Notes: generated from the letters alone by a model not told the origin. 14,110 bases of DNA from Gammaproteobacteria bacterium (GCA_030617485.1 JAUWVK010000025.1:1-14110), one strand, 5' to 3'; shown: positions 1 through 7,124, numbered from the stretch's first letter. Numbers and translations: made by a program.

Positions 1-127
1 GTAACATTCCTGATCTTATTTCATCATAGTGCTGTAACGACAATGGAGTGATAGAAAATCATTCTGCCTTCCTGATCTAACTTGAAATTAAATTAACAAT
101 CAAACTAACAACGATGGAGTAAATAAA
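1..127 (+). promoter_or_regulatory. Leader of the bufferin operon, with duplicated segments and the bufA ribosome binding site
   Basis: This AT-rich leader ends in a clear Shine-Dalgarno GGAG at 116-119, 8 nt before the ATG at 128. Two short direct repeats are visible. TTCCTGATCT occurs at 7-16 and 69-78, and ATGGAGT occurs at 43-49 and 114-120. The sequence after the first ATGGAGT resembles the true bufA start region, but ATC stands where the ATG would be. This suggests a partial duplication of the leader or the remnant of an older gene start. I could not identify a convincing sigma-70 promoter; TTGAAA at 82-87 has no good -10 partner. Confidence 0.5.
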
Positions 128-394
128 ATGAAAAAAAGTAAATTGATCGCCCATACAGCACTTGCCAGCTTGTTTGCAGTCACTGTAATGGCCGCCAGCC
201 AACCTGTAGAAGCAGGCAAAAAGAAAATGGAAAAATGCTATGGCATTGTTAAGGCAGGCCAAAATGACTGCCAAACTTCTAACAGTGCTTGTGCTGGTAC
301 AGCAGAAGTTGATGGAAAACCCACAGCATTTATTGCGTTGCCCAAAGGCAGCTGCGAGAAAATTGTTGGCGCTAGCCTGAAACCAAAAGCCTAA
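128..394 (+). CDS. bufA1: Bufferin-type copper-binding RiPP precursor (BufA1, DUF2282 family)
   Basis: This 88-residue exported precursor has a Lys-rich n-region (MKKSK), a hydrophobic core at about residues 6-23 and a probable signal peptidase I site after V27-E28-A29. The mature part is about 59 residues and has exactly four cysteines (C37, C48, C55, C76), in contexts typical of DUF2282: KCYG, NDC, CAG, and LPKGSCEK near the C-terminus. Known for the family: bufferins are ribosomally made, post-translationally modified peptides. The MNIO enzyme BufB modifies core cysteines, to thiooxazoles in the studied case, and the product chelates copper in the periplasm. Inference: the same role here, because bufB, bufC and a DoxX gene follow at once. 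The start is fixed by GGAG 8 nt upstream of the ATG. I am sure of the family. The exact modification pattern cannot be read from sequence. Confidence 0.9.
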   Translation: MKKSKLIAHTALASLFAVTVMAASQPVEAGKKKMEKCYGIVKAGQNDCQTSNSACAGTAEVDGKPTAFIALPKGSCEKIVGASLKPKA

Positions 395-427
395 ATTTAC
401 ATTACGAGTTTCATTAGAGCTTTTGTT

Positions 428-1378
428 ATGGCGACACTTGACCTCAATTCAGTTGGTGACAGCACAGAAATGAACATACCTCCGCGTGCAGGCATAGGTC
501 TGCGCGCGGAGCATTTTGAAGATATTCTGGAACAGCAACCGGATATTGGCTGGGTTGAGGCGCACAGCGAAAATTATTTTGGGCTGGGTGCTGCGAGCTT
601 AGCCAAGAGTGGTGGTAGCAAACCTTTTGAATACCTGGAACGGGTACGAAATTTATACCCGGTTAGTCTTCATGGTGTTGGTTTGTCTGTTGGTTCCACT
701 GACCCTCTGAACCAGCAACATTTAATTAATCTAAAGCATTTAATCGATCGTATTGAGCCAGGCCTGGTTTCAGAGCACCTGTCCTGGGGATCAGTTAATG
801 ATCAGTATTTTAATGATTTACTGCCAATGCCTTATACGCAAGAATCTCTGGATCATATGGTTCAGCGAATCGATGAAGTACAGGCGTTTCTTGGCAGGCA
901 GATTTTGATAGAGAATGTTTCCTCATATCTAGAGTACAGGGTATCAACCATTCCTGAATGGGAGTTTGTAACCGAACTTTCGCAGCGCTCTGGTTGCGCC
1001 GTGTTGCTTGATGTAAACAATATTTATGTTAATGCCATGAACCATGGTTTTAATGCAGAACGGTTTATCCAAAGTATTCCGGTAAACGTAGTAAAAGAAA
1101 TCCACCTTGCAGGCCACACCGTTAAGGAAATAGATGGCGGCGTGATTCGATTAGACACCCATGATCATCTGGTTTGCGATGAGGTATGGGAGTTGTATCG
1201 GTTAGCGGTCAATCGTTTTGGTCCCGTGCCGGCGTTGATAGAATGGGATAAAGACTTGCCGAAACTTGATGTGTTAGTAGGTGAAGCTAAACGAGCTGAC
1301 GAGATACGCGAAAGCCAGTTACCAGAATCCCGGTTCAGAAAAACAATGTCTGAGGCCAGCAATGAACAGTTTGCGTAA
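428..1378 (+). CDS. bufB: BufB, DUF692/MNIO multinuclear iron enzyme that matures the bufferin
   Basis: This 316-residue TIM-barrel-type protein belongs to the DUF692 (MNIO) family. It has the family landmarks in order: PRAGIGLR at the N-terminus, EAHSENYF, SLHGVGLSVGS, EHLSW (E116-H117), LIENVSSY, LLDVNNIYVNAMNHG (D195, N197), EIHLAGH (H226, H230), THDH (H245, D246, H247) and LIEWD. The conserved His, Asp, Glu and Asn residues are those expected to hold the iron ions. Known for the family: MNIOs oxidise cysteine or other side chains of RiPP precursors with O2. BufB acts on BufA together with BufC. The gene starts 33 nt after bufA. No strong Shine-Dalgarno precedes ATG 428, and ATG 470 (MNIPPRAGIGLR) is a possible alternative start. 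The 3' end overlaps bufC by 17 nt, which suggests translational coupling. Confidence 0.92.
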   Translation: MATLDLNSVGDSTEMNIPPRAGIGLRAEHFEDILEQQPDIGWVEAHSENYFGLGAASLAKSGGSKPFEYLERVRNLYPVSLHGVGLSVGSTDPLNQQHLINLKHLIDRIEPGLVSEHLSWGSVNDQYFNDLLPMPYTQESLDHMVQRIDEVQAFLGRQILIENVSSYLEYRVSTIPEWEFVTELSQRSGCAVLLDVNNIYVNAMNHGFNAERFIQSIPVNVVKEIHLAGHTVKEIDGGVIRLDTHDHLVCDEVWELYRLAVNRFGPVPALIEWDKDLPKLDVLVGEAKRADEIRESQLPESRFRKTMSEASNEQFA

Positions 1379-2177
1379 GTTGCAGGAAGGTTTTGCGCGC
1401 TCGGTGATTGAAGGCATGGATGAGAACTATGCTAGTTCAATTTGTGATGTCGGTTTAAGTGGTGCCCGCCGTCTGGGGATTTACCAGCACGGAGTTTCTA
1501 TTAGTTTGAGTGAAGCGTTAGGCGGCGTTTATGAGGTTGTAAAAAAACTGGTCGGTGACGAATTTTTTGCGCATGTTGCAGAGAATTATGTGAGGGTTCA
1601 TCCTTCGACATCAGGCAATATCCATGAGTTTGGCAAAAATTTTCCTGAATATCTGGAAAATTTCCTGGGGCTGGAAACATTGCCTTATTTGCCTGACGTG
1701 GCTCGGCTTGAATGGGCTTATCACGCTGCGTTCCATTCTCCAGTCGGAGAAATGCTTAACATTAACAAGTTATCCCAAGTGTCAGAATTGCAGTATGAGC
1801 AGTTAACGTTATTTTTATCATCCACGTGTTATTTGCTGCAATCAAGTTTTCCTGTTCTTCGTATTTGGCAAGTTAATCAGGAAGATGCTTTTAATGGTGT
1901 TAGTAACGGCGATAGTAACGGTGATGGGGTGGTGGACCTTAATGAAGGTGGTGTGGAGTTAGCCATTGTTCGGGAAGGTAAACAAATCGCGTTTCATTCA
2001 TTGAATCCTGGTACGTTCGCTATGCTAAAAGCAATTTCCGTTGGGGAAACATTTAACACTTCCTGTCAGGCGGCGTTGAATATTGATTCAGGCTGTGACG
2101 TTAGCAAGGTGTTGCAGGATGCGGTAATGAACAGAATTGTGGTTGGGTTTTCTGTGGGTGATGGCGTAAAAAAATAA
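1362..2177 (+). CDS. bufC: BufC, DUF2063 partner protein of the MNIO enzyme
   Basis: This 271-residue protein has an N-terminal DUF2063 domain (about residues 1-95) with the signature R-RLGIYQHGVSISLSEAL, followed by VVKKLVGDEFF, VHPSTSGNIHEFG and PDVARLEWAYHAAFH. A C-terminal domain contains FPVLRIWQVNQ. Known for the family: DUF2063 proteins bind the RiPP precursor and present it to the MNIO. I chose ATG 1362 because TGAGG at 1351-1355 lies just upstream and the family homology begins there. A longer in-frame start at 1281 would add 27 residues buried in bufB. An odd feature is a Gly/Asn/Asp-rich insertion at about residues 180-195. It is built by a 12-bp tandem duplication and ends in DSNGDGVVDLNE (184-195), which matches an EF-hand calcium-binding loop. 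The assignment is firm, but the loop's role is unknown. Confidence 0.9.
   Translation: MNSLRKLQEGFARSVIEGMDENYASSICDVGLSGARRLGIYQHGVSISLSEALGGVYEVVKKLVGDEFFAHVAENYVRVHPSTSGNIHEFGKNFPEYLENFLGLETLPYLPDVARLEWAYHAAFHSPVGEMLNINKLSQVSELQYEQLTLFLSSTCYLLQSSFPVLRIWQVNQEDAFNGVSNGDSNGDGVVDLNEGGVELAIVREGKQIAFHSLNPGTFAMLKAISVGETFNTSCQAALNIDSGCDVSKVLQDAVMNRIVVGFSVGDGVKK
1902..1925 (+). repeat. 12-bp tandem duplication inside bufC (AGTAACGGYGAT x2)
   Basis: AGTAACGGCGAT at 1902-1913 is followed directly by AGTAACGGTGAT at 1914-1925, with one base different. The copies encode SNGD-SNGD in frame. Together with the next bases they create an EF-hand-like Asp/Asn loop. The near identity of the copies suggests a fairly recent slippage event. 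Confidence 0.85.
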
Positions 2178-2219
2178 ATTTTCGTGTGCAAAAATTAGTT
2201 AGCAAGCTGGAGAATAACT

Positions 2220-2687
2220 ATGTCGAATATTATGAACAATGCATTAGTGCAAAAAGCCACAGGGTTGATTAAACCTATATACGGTAAATTGGATTATTTG
2301 TCTCCGCTGAGCATTTTGGCCTTACGTCTTTGGGTGGCTTGGGTCTTTTTTAAGTCAGGCATGCTTAAATTTAACTCCTGGGACTCCACGCTTTACTTGT
2401 TTGAATACGAATATGCTGTGCCGGTAATTCCTTATGAGCTTGCCGCTTATATGGGTACGGCTGCGGAACTTTTTTTGCCTGTTTTGTTGGCATTTGGTTT
2501 GGCCGGTCGTTTTGGAGCCATCGCTCTATTTGTGTTTAATATCACGGCGGTACTTTCCTACCCGGATATTAATGCAGCGGGCATACGTGACCATCAGGTA
2601 TGGGGATTGATGTTGCTGGTACCCATGCTAATGGGACCGGGCAAACTGTCTCTTGATCATCTAATAGGTAAAAAATTCAACCTGTAG
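2220..2687 (+). CDS. DoxX-family inner-membrane protein of the bufferin operon
   Basis: This 155-residue polytopic membrane protein has about four hydrophobic segments: around residues 30-46 (ILALRLWVAWVFFKSG), 74-95 (AAYMGTAAELFLPVLLAFGL), 99-114 (FGAIALFVFNITAVLS) and 124-141 (VWGLMLLVPMLMGPGKL). The LRLWVAWVFFKSGMLK stretch and the later AELFLPVLL resemble DoxX-family proteins. GGAG at 2209-2212, 7 nt before the ATG, supports the start. The gene lies 42 nt after bufC on the same strand, so it is probably co-transcribed. Known context: DoxX genes recur next to bufABC. Their exact role is unsettled, and a link to thiol or electron chemistry at the membrane has been proposed for DoxX relatives. 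I see no basis for a more specific function here. Confidence 0.85.
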   Translation: MSNIMNNALVQKATGLIKPIYGKLDYLSPLSILALRLWVAWVFFKSGMLKFNSWDSTLYLFEYEYAVPVIPYELAAYMGTAAELFLPVLLAFGLAGRFGAIALFVFNITAVLSYPDINAAGIRDHQVWGLMLLVPMLMGPGKLSLDHLIGKKFNL

Positions 2688-2694
2688 GGGATTC

Positions 2695-2721
2695 GCCTAA
2701 GGTCTTATAGGCTAGAGTTTT
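2695..2721 (+). terminator. Possible weak terminator after the bufferin operon
   Basis: A short inverted repeat, GCCTA at 2695-2699 and TAGGC at 2708-2712, has an 8-nt loop. It is followed by TAGAG and five T residues (2717-2721). It sits between two convergent genes and overlaps the last base of the opposite-strand gene's stop codon. The stem is only 5 bp, so efficiency is uncertain. Confidence 0.35.
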
Positions 2722-3134
2722 TGAACACAGAGCAAGTACTGTGCTTCGTCCGGGGCTGCGTTGTTTTGCTGAGATTCCCATAGCGCACGTCCCAGACATT
2801 CCATGATTTGATGTTCTACCTCATGCGGGTCCTGTAGACGAAGCAATAATTTTTTATGTGACGTGACAATGCCCGGTGGCCGGTCGGTACTGAGTTGCTC
2901 ACGGATGGCGATGTGCATGCCCATGTGCATAAAGGGGTTGGAATCACCCATTTCAGGCATAAAATCCTTATCCAGAGCATCTTCACCTTTGCCCAGCATG
3001 TCATGGTATTCAGGATGCATGGCAACCACCTCGGATATCATAACTTCTAGAGGCTGCATCACTTCACCTGCCTGATGTTTGCGCCAGGCGTCGATATACA
3101 TTTGTCGTAGCTGGTTACGGTCCTGTCCAAACAT
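2712..3134 (-). CDS. DUF1841 family protein
   Basis: This 140-residue soluble protein starts MFGQDRNQLRQMYIDAWRKH and contains HPEYHDML, GDSNPFMHMGMHIAIREQ and EVEHQIMECLGRALWESQ, the pattern of the DUF1841 family of proteobacterial proteins. It has no signal peptide or membrane segment. It is rich in His and Met in the middle region, but I would not claim metal binding from that alone. The gene begins 12 nt after the nth stop on the same strand with no good Shine-Dalgarno, so translation is probably coupled to nth. The family function is unknown. The pairing with nth suggests shared expression, not necessarily a repair function. Confidence 0.85.
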   Translation of the reverse strand: MFGQDRNQLRQMYIDAWRKHQAGEVMQPLEVMISEVVAMHPEYHDMLGKGEDALDKDFMPEMGDSNPFMHMGMHIAIREQLSTDRPPGIVTSHKKLLLRLQDPHEVEHQIMECLGRALWESQQNNAAPDEAQYLLCVQKL

Positions 3135-3146
3135 ATTGTTAGATAT

Positions 3147-3782
3147 TCACTCGTAAATTTTCTGTTTGTATTCGCACAAATCTTCGATCACACAAGAGCC
3201 GCATCGTGGTTTGCGCGCCACACAAGTATATCGGCCGTGCAGAATAAGCCAATGGTGAGCATCTTGCTTGAAGTCATCCGGCACAAATTTCAGCAGCTTT
3301 TTTTCCACTTCGACCACATTTTTACCTGGGGCGATTTTGGTGCGGTTTGATACCCGAAAAATATGGGTGTCCACAGCAATAGTGGGCTGACCAAAGGCGG
3401 TGTTCAGGATAACGTTGGCCGTTTTTCGTCCTACTCCGGGCAGGGCTTCCAGATCGGCACGATTCTCAGGAACCCGGCTGTGATGTTGTTCCACCAGCAT
3501 CTTACAGGCTTTAATGATGTGCCTGGCTTTGCTGTTAAACAGTCCAATCGTTTTGATGTAGGTCTTTAGTCCATCCTCACCTAACGCCAGAATGGCCTCA
3601 GGGGTGTTTGCTGCCGGAAACAGAATTGTAGTGGCTTTGTTAACGCCCTTGTCGGTGGCCTGGGCAGACAGCACCACAGCCACCAGCAACTCAAATGGGC
3701 TCTGATAGTTGAGCTCGGTTCTGGGTTCAGGATTTTGCTGTTGCAGGCGCTGGAAAATCTGCAGGCGTTTTTGAGGATTCAT
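3147..3782 (-). CDS. nth: Endonuclease III, bifunctional DNA N-glycosylase / AP lyase
   Basis: This 211-residue protein is the same length as the E. coli enzyme and keeps its landmarks at the same positions. The helix-hairpin-helix LPGVGRKTANVIL contains catalytic K120, D138 lies in VDTHIFRV, and a [4Fe-4S] cluster motif C-X6-C-X2-C-X5-C is formed by C187, C194, C197 and C203. It removes oxidised pyrimidines from DNA and cleaves the abasic site in base excision repair. I chose the ATG at 3782 because it gives MNPQKR and the standard length. An upstream in-frame GTG at 3881 would add 33 residues without homology. The gene leads a two-gene operon with the DUF1841 protein and diverges from priA across the DnaA-box-rich region. 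Confidence 0.96.
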   Translation of the reverse strand: MNPQKRLQIFQRLQQQNPEPRTELNYQSPFELLVAVVLSAQATDKGVNKATTILFPAANTPEAILALGEDGLKTYIKTIGLFNSKARHIIKACKMLVEQHHSRVPENRADLEALPGVGRKTANVILNTAFGQPTIAVDTHIFRVSNRTKIAPGKNVVEVEKKLLKFVPDDFKQDAHHWLILHGRYTCVARKPRCGSCVIEDLCEYKQKIYE

Positions 3783-3945
3783 TCTGGGTGTGTTGAGTCT
3801 TTTGAATAGTATTAAGGGATGCACATTCTGGCAAATTCGATGTGAGACTGGAAGTTTTTGCAGGGAACGATTAAAAAACACGTTATTTCACTAGGCCCCA
3901 GAAACGCTACTTTGTGTCAACACTTTTTAGAGCTTATTTTGACGG

Positions 3946-3954
3946 TTATACACA
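3946..3954 (+). promoter_or_regulatory. DnaA box TTATACACA
   Basis: TTATACACA matches the relaxed consensus TTWTNCACA exactly and equals the known R2 box of the E. coli origin. It lies about 170 bp from the main three-box cluster. Confidence 0.5.
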
Positions 3955-4051
3955 TGAACGTTGAAATGGTGGTTGTCAGCGCAAATTATTGCCAAAAATG
4001 CTGCTAAGTGCTTGAATGATTGTTAACTAGTTGAAATATATAGTAATAACA

Positions 4052-4060
4052 TGTGGTTAA
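4052..4060 (-). promoter_or_regulatory. Near-consensus DnaA box (TTAACCACA on the minus strand)
   Basis: The plus strand reads TGTGGTTAA, one base away from the consensus. It lies within the most AT-rich part of the region, next to TAGTAATAA at 4041-4049. It is weak support alone and relevant only as part of the cluster. Confidence 0.3.
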
Positions 4061-4120
4061 ATAGTAACCAATTTGTAAATGGAACTCGTATTGTAGTGTA
4101 AAAAGACCTTTTTCATAATG

Positions 4121-4155
4121 TTGTCCACAAAGTTATCCACAGCTTTTGTGGATAA
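4121..4155. promoter_or_regulatory. Triple DnaA-box cluster with a 9-bp inverted repeat
   Basis: Three boxes lie in 35 bp: TTGTCCACA (4121-4129, plus, one mismatch), TTATCCACA (4133-4141, plus, perfect) and TGTGGATAA (4147-4155, which is a perfect TTATCCACA on the minus strand). The two perfect boxes form a 9-bp inverted repeat around a 5-nt centre (GCTTT). The tight opposed arrangement resembles DnaA assembly or regulatory sites and is unlikely to arise by chance. Confidence 0.65.
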
Positions 4156-4333
4156 ACGATAAAGCCATTACAGGACATAGAGTTAGCGACTTTTAGTGAT
4201 AAGACTTGTGAACCAATAACGCTAAAACAGATATTAATATTAAATGCGGATGGGATTAGTGAGTGACGTTTAACCGATAATTTTTGTTCGTGAGTTCAAA
4301 CACTGGAACTTGCTCTTCATAACGCCATCTATT

Positions 4334-4342
4334 TTTTTCACA
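4334..4342 (+). promoter_or_regulatory. Relaxed DnaA box TTTTTCACA
   Basis: TTTTTCACA fits TTWTNCACA but not the strict consensus. It lies about 60 nt upstream of priA in a T-rich run, so a chance match is quite possible. Confidence 0.2.
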
Positions 4343-4399
4343 CCAAATAAACGAATGTGGCATGACATCCAGTGAATGATTTTAGGGTAAAATTGACTC

Positions 4400-6652
4400 A
4401 TGCCCCCCGCAAAAACCTACTGGCGTCTTGCCGTACCTTCACCCTTACGTCGTAGCTTCGATTACCTTCCATCAGCAGAGTCTGATCGTGGATCGTCCCC
4501 GGGGTGCCGGGTGCGGGTCTCCTTCGGCCGGACTTCGTCGGTTGCGGTAATGATGGAACACGCCGACAGTACGCTGGTGGCCCATAATCGTCTCAAATCA
4601 GCTCAGGAAGTGCTGGATAAAGAGCCTCTATTTTCACCAGAGTTATTGGCGCTTCTCAAGTGGGCGAGTACTTACTACCAGTACCCGATAGGCGAGGTGG
4701 TCAACAATGCCTTGCCCGCCATTCTAAGACAGGGCAAACCTGCTGAAGCAAAAGGTGAATCTTGTTGGCGTTTGACCACAGAGGGACGTGATGTGAACCC
4801 TGATTCACTCACACGTGCGCCGAAACAGGCAGCTTTGTTGCAATTGTTGGCGGCCAGTAAAGGTGGCTTGTTTGCCAGGGAGATTGACGCCGTACAGAGT
4901 AACTGGCGTGCCGTGATGCGGTCTTTACAGAAGAAGGGCTGGGTGAGTGTCGAGACGCAGGTTTCATCATCGAAATCAGGACTGGAATCAGGTTCGAAGG
5001 CAGACAGCAGAGCAAGTTCTGAAGTGGTGTCACCGGTTTTAAACAGCGATCAGCAGAAAGCCGTGGATGCGGTGACAGCTAAGTTAGGTGACTTCGGTAT
5101 ATTTTTACTCGATGGAGTGACCGGCAGCGGCAAGACCGAAGTGTATTTGACCGTCATCGAGAAAGTGTTGGCTCGCGGAGAACAGGCGTTGGTGCTGGTA
5201 CCCGAGATTGGCCTGACACCACAGTTAGTCTCTCGGTTTAGGGAGCGTTTTTCAAAACCGGTTGTCGTGATGCACTCGGGCCTGACAAACAATGAACGGC
5301 TAAGCGCCTGGTTGAAAGCAAAGGAAGGGGAAGCGTCGATTGTAATCGGGACGCGTTCAGCAGTGTTCACGCCATTGGCAAAACCTGGGGTGATTATTCT
5401 TGATGAAGAGCATGACCTGAGTTTTAAACAGCAGGAAGGTTTCCGTTATTCCGCCCGCGATGTGGCCATGAAGCGCGGCCAGCTGGAAAAAATTCCTGTC
5501 ATTCTTGGTTCGGCTACGCCTTCGTTAGAGAGTCTTGAGAACGCCAGGCAGAAACGTTATCAGCTGCTGGTGTTACCTGAACGCGCCGGTAAAGCCAATC
5601 ATCCCGAAATCGCGGTCATTGATGTGCGCAAACAACCCATGGCAGATGGTTTATCGTCTGCTTTGGTGAATGCCATGTCGCGCCCTCTGGAAAATGGCGG
5701 TCAGGTGCTGTTGTTTTTGAACCGGCGTGGATTTGCTCCGGTATTGCTTTGCCACGATTGTGGTTGGACGTCATCTTGCAAACGTTGTGATTCAAACATG
5801 ACGCTCTTTTTTGATAAAGGCAGCAAGCGGCTACGTTGTCATCATTGTGGCTCGGAACGACCGGCTGATCCAAAATGCCCTGATTGCAGCAGTACTGAAC
5901 TGAGACCCGTGGGTACCGGCACCGAGCGCCTGGAAGAAGCGTTGGCGATACAGTTCCCCGACATAGGCATTGCACGTATTGATCGTGATACCACTCGCCG
6001 TAAAGGAGCGATGCAATCGTTGCTCGATAGTGTGCACGATGGCAGCAAACGTATTCTCGTGGGCACCCAGATGCTGGCCAAGGGGCACCATTTTCCTGAT
6101 GTCACCCTGGTGGGCATAATTGATATCGATCAGGGTTTATTCAGTGCTGATTTTCGCGCCACCGAGCACATGGCTCAGCTTATTGTTCAGGTATCAGGCC
6201 GAGCAGGGAGGGCGGAGAAGGCGGGGCAGGTGCTGATACAAACACATCATCCCGATCATCCCTTGCTCAAGGTATTGCTCGATGAAGGTTACGGAAGCTT
6301 TGCCAGCAAGGCACTGGAAGAACGTCGTCTGGCCGAGTTGCCGCCGTACCAGTACATGGCACTGTTGCGTGCTGAGGCAGTGGATACATCCTTGCCCTTG
6401 CAGTTTTTGCAGCAAGCTCGTGAAATGGCAGAGTCGATAACTGCAGGAGCTAGCAGCGTTTTATTGCTTGGCCCGATTCCGGCCCCCATGGAAAAGCGGG
6501 CAGGGCGAATACGGGCGCAGTTGTTATTGCAGTCATCATCACGCGCTGACCTGCATAACTTGTTAACCCCGTGGCTTCAACAGTTAGAGTCTTCAAAATT
6601 GGGTCGGAAGGTCAGGTGGTCCATTGACGTGGATCCGCAGGAAATGTTTTAA
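4400..6652 (+). CDS. priA: PriA, primosomal replication-restart helicase
   Basis: This 750-residue protein is slightly longer than E. coli PriA (732). The N-terminal DNA-binding part starts MPPAKTYWRLAVPSPL. The helicase core has Walker A GVTGSGKT at 239-246, the DEEH box at 335-338, GSATPSLESL, and the motif V/VI region VGTQMLAKGHHFPD and VSGRAGRAEK. Eight zinc-binding cysteines are present: C451, C454, C460, C463, C480, C483, C493 and C496. The C-terminal domain follows. PriA recognises stalled forks and D-loops and reloads DnaB outside the origin. A Ser/Lys-rich linker at about 190-210 is the least conserved part. Only a weak AGGG precedes the ATG. It is the first gene of a plus-strand set, with the thioesterase start 30 nt after its stop. 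It diverges from nth across the DnaA-box region. Confidence 0.97.
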   Translation: MPPAKTYWRLAVPSPLRRSFDYLPSAESDRGSSPGCRVRVSFGRTSSVAVMMEHADSTLVAHNRLKSAQEVLDKEPLFSPELLALLKWASTYYQYPIGEVVNNALPAILRQGKPAEAKGESCWRLTTEGRDVNPDSLTRAPKQAALLQLLAASKGGLFAREIDAVQSNWRAVMRSLQKKGWVSVETQVSSSKSGLESGSKADSRASSEVVSPVLNSDQQKAVDAVTAKLGDFGIFLLDGVTGSGKTEVYLTVIEKVLARGEQALVLVPEIGLTPQLVSRFRERFSKPVVVMHSGLTNNERLSAWLKAKEGEASIVIGTRSAVFTPLAKPGVIILDEEHDLSFKQQEGFRYSARDVAMKRGQLEKIPVILGSATPSLESLENARQKRYQLLVLPERAGKANHPEIAVIDVRKQPMADGLSSALVNAMSRPLENGGQVLLFLNRRGFAPVLLCHDCGWTSSCKRCDSNMTLFFDKGSKRLRCHHCGSERPADPKCPDCSSTELRPVGTGTERLEEALAIQFPDIGIARIDRDTTRRKGAMQSLLDSVHDGSKRILVGTQMLAKGHHFPDVTLVGIIDIDQGLFSADFRATEHMAQLIVQVSGRAGRAEKAGQVLIQTHHPDHPLLKVLLDEGYGSFASKALEERRLAELPPYQYMALLRAEAVDTSLPLQFLQQAREMAESITAGASSVLLLGPIPAPMEKRAGRIRAQLLLQSSSRADLHNLLTPWLQQLESSKLGRKVRWSIDVDPQEMF

Positions 6653-6681
6653 AAATAACAGTGAAACGTATGGAGAACGTT

Positions 6682-7071
6682 ATGGATGATTTACCCAACT
6701 CTTTACCCGAGAGGGAACCAACCACACGCCTGGTGGCGATGCCGACAAACACCAACGCCGCGGGCGATATTTTTGGCGGCTGGATAATGTCGCAGGTGGA
6801 TCTGGCGGGTTCCATTGCGGCGCTTCGAAGTGCCGGAAAACGTGTGGTGACGGTGGCAGTGAATTCCTTTTTATTTAAAAAGCCCGTTTACGTGGGAGAT
6901 CTCATCAGCTGTTATGCCGAAGTGCAAAAAACTGGCAATACTTCGTTGACTGTTTTTGTGGAAGTTTATGCGGAGCGCAATCGAGAACAGCATGATGTGG
7001 TGAAAGTGACTGAAGCGACGTTGACATTTGTTGCTTTGGATGAAGAAGGTAAACCGATTTCAGTGGGATGA
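6682..7071 (+). CDS. YciA-type acyl-CoA thioesterase (hotdog fold)
   Basis: This 129-residue single hotdog domain resembles E. coli YciA (132 residues). The key motif is NTNAAGDIFGGWIMSQVDLA at about residues 23-42, with the likely catalytic D40. VAVNSFLFKKPVYVGDLI and EEGKPISVG also match the family. Such enzymes hydrolyse acyl-CoA to free acid and CoA, often with broad chain-length range, as hexamers in the cytoplasm. I chose ATG 6682 because GGAG at 6672-6675 lies 6 nt upstream. GTG 6661 and ATG 6670 are in frame but lack a ribosome site. The gene follows priA by 29 nt and is probably read with it. I see no functional link to PriA. Substrate range cannot be told from the sequence. Confidence 0.9.
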   Translation: MDDLPNSLPEREPTTRLVAMPTNTNAAGDIFGGWIMSQVDLAGSIAALRSAGKRVVTVAVNSFLFKKPVYVGDLISCYAEVQKTGNTSLTVFVEVYAERNREQHDVVKVTEATLTFVALDEEGKPISVG

Positions 7072-7124
7072 GGGAGTTGAATGTCTGTTTTATACTGAAA
7101 GCGGACATTCGTGCATTAGAGAAA

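Larger units (their letters stand above)
3783..4399. other. AT-rich intergenic region between nth and priA with DnaA-box cluster
   Basis: This stretch of about 600 bp contains no credible gene. It is visibly AT-rich, especially 4029-4080 and about 4230-4245. It holds several DnaA-box-like 9-mers, annotated individually. No GATC (Dam) site is present between 3882 and 4399, unlike the E. coli origin. It must also contain the promoters of nth (leftward) and priA (rightward), but I could not identify either confidently. Possible roles are a replication origin, a DnaA-titration or reactivation site, or DnaA control of the flanking repair/restart genes. Confidence 0.6.

Noticed and set aside
1..38. 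GTAAC at 1-5 and 34-38 as -35 elements of an ECF-sigma promoter for the bufferin operon
   Set aside because: No convincing -10 partner was found at the usual spacing, and position 1 is the window edge.
1281..1361. Longer bufC start at 1281
   Set aside because: The extra 27 residues lie inside bufB coding sequence and match no DUF2063 feature. ATG 1362 has a nearby TGAGG and fits the family's N-terminus.
2863..3569. Small plus-strand frames opposite DUF1841 and nth
   Set aside because: They are antisense shadows of conserved genes without a ribosome site or recognisable protein features.
3783..3881. Extended nth N-terminus from GTG 3881
   Set aside because: It would add 33 unconserved residues. 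ATG 3782 gives exactly 211 residues with catalytic and cluster residues numbered as in E. coli Nth.
5616..6489. Several minus-strand frames of 73-119 residues opposite priA
   Set aside because: All overlap conserved PriA helicase and zinc-binding sequence and overlap one another. They show no domain or ribosome binding site.
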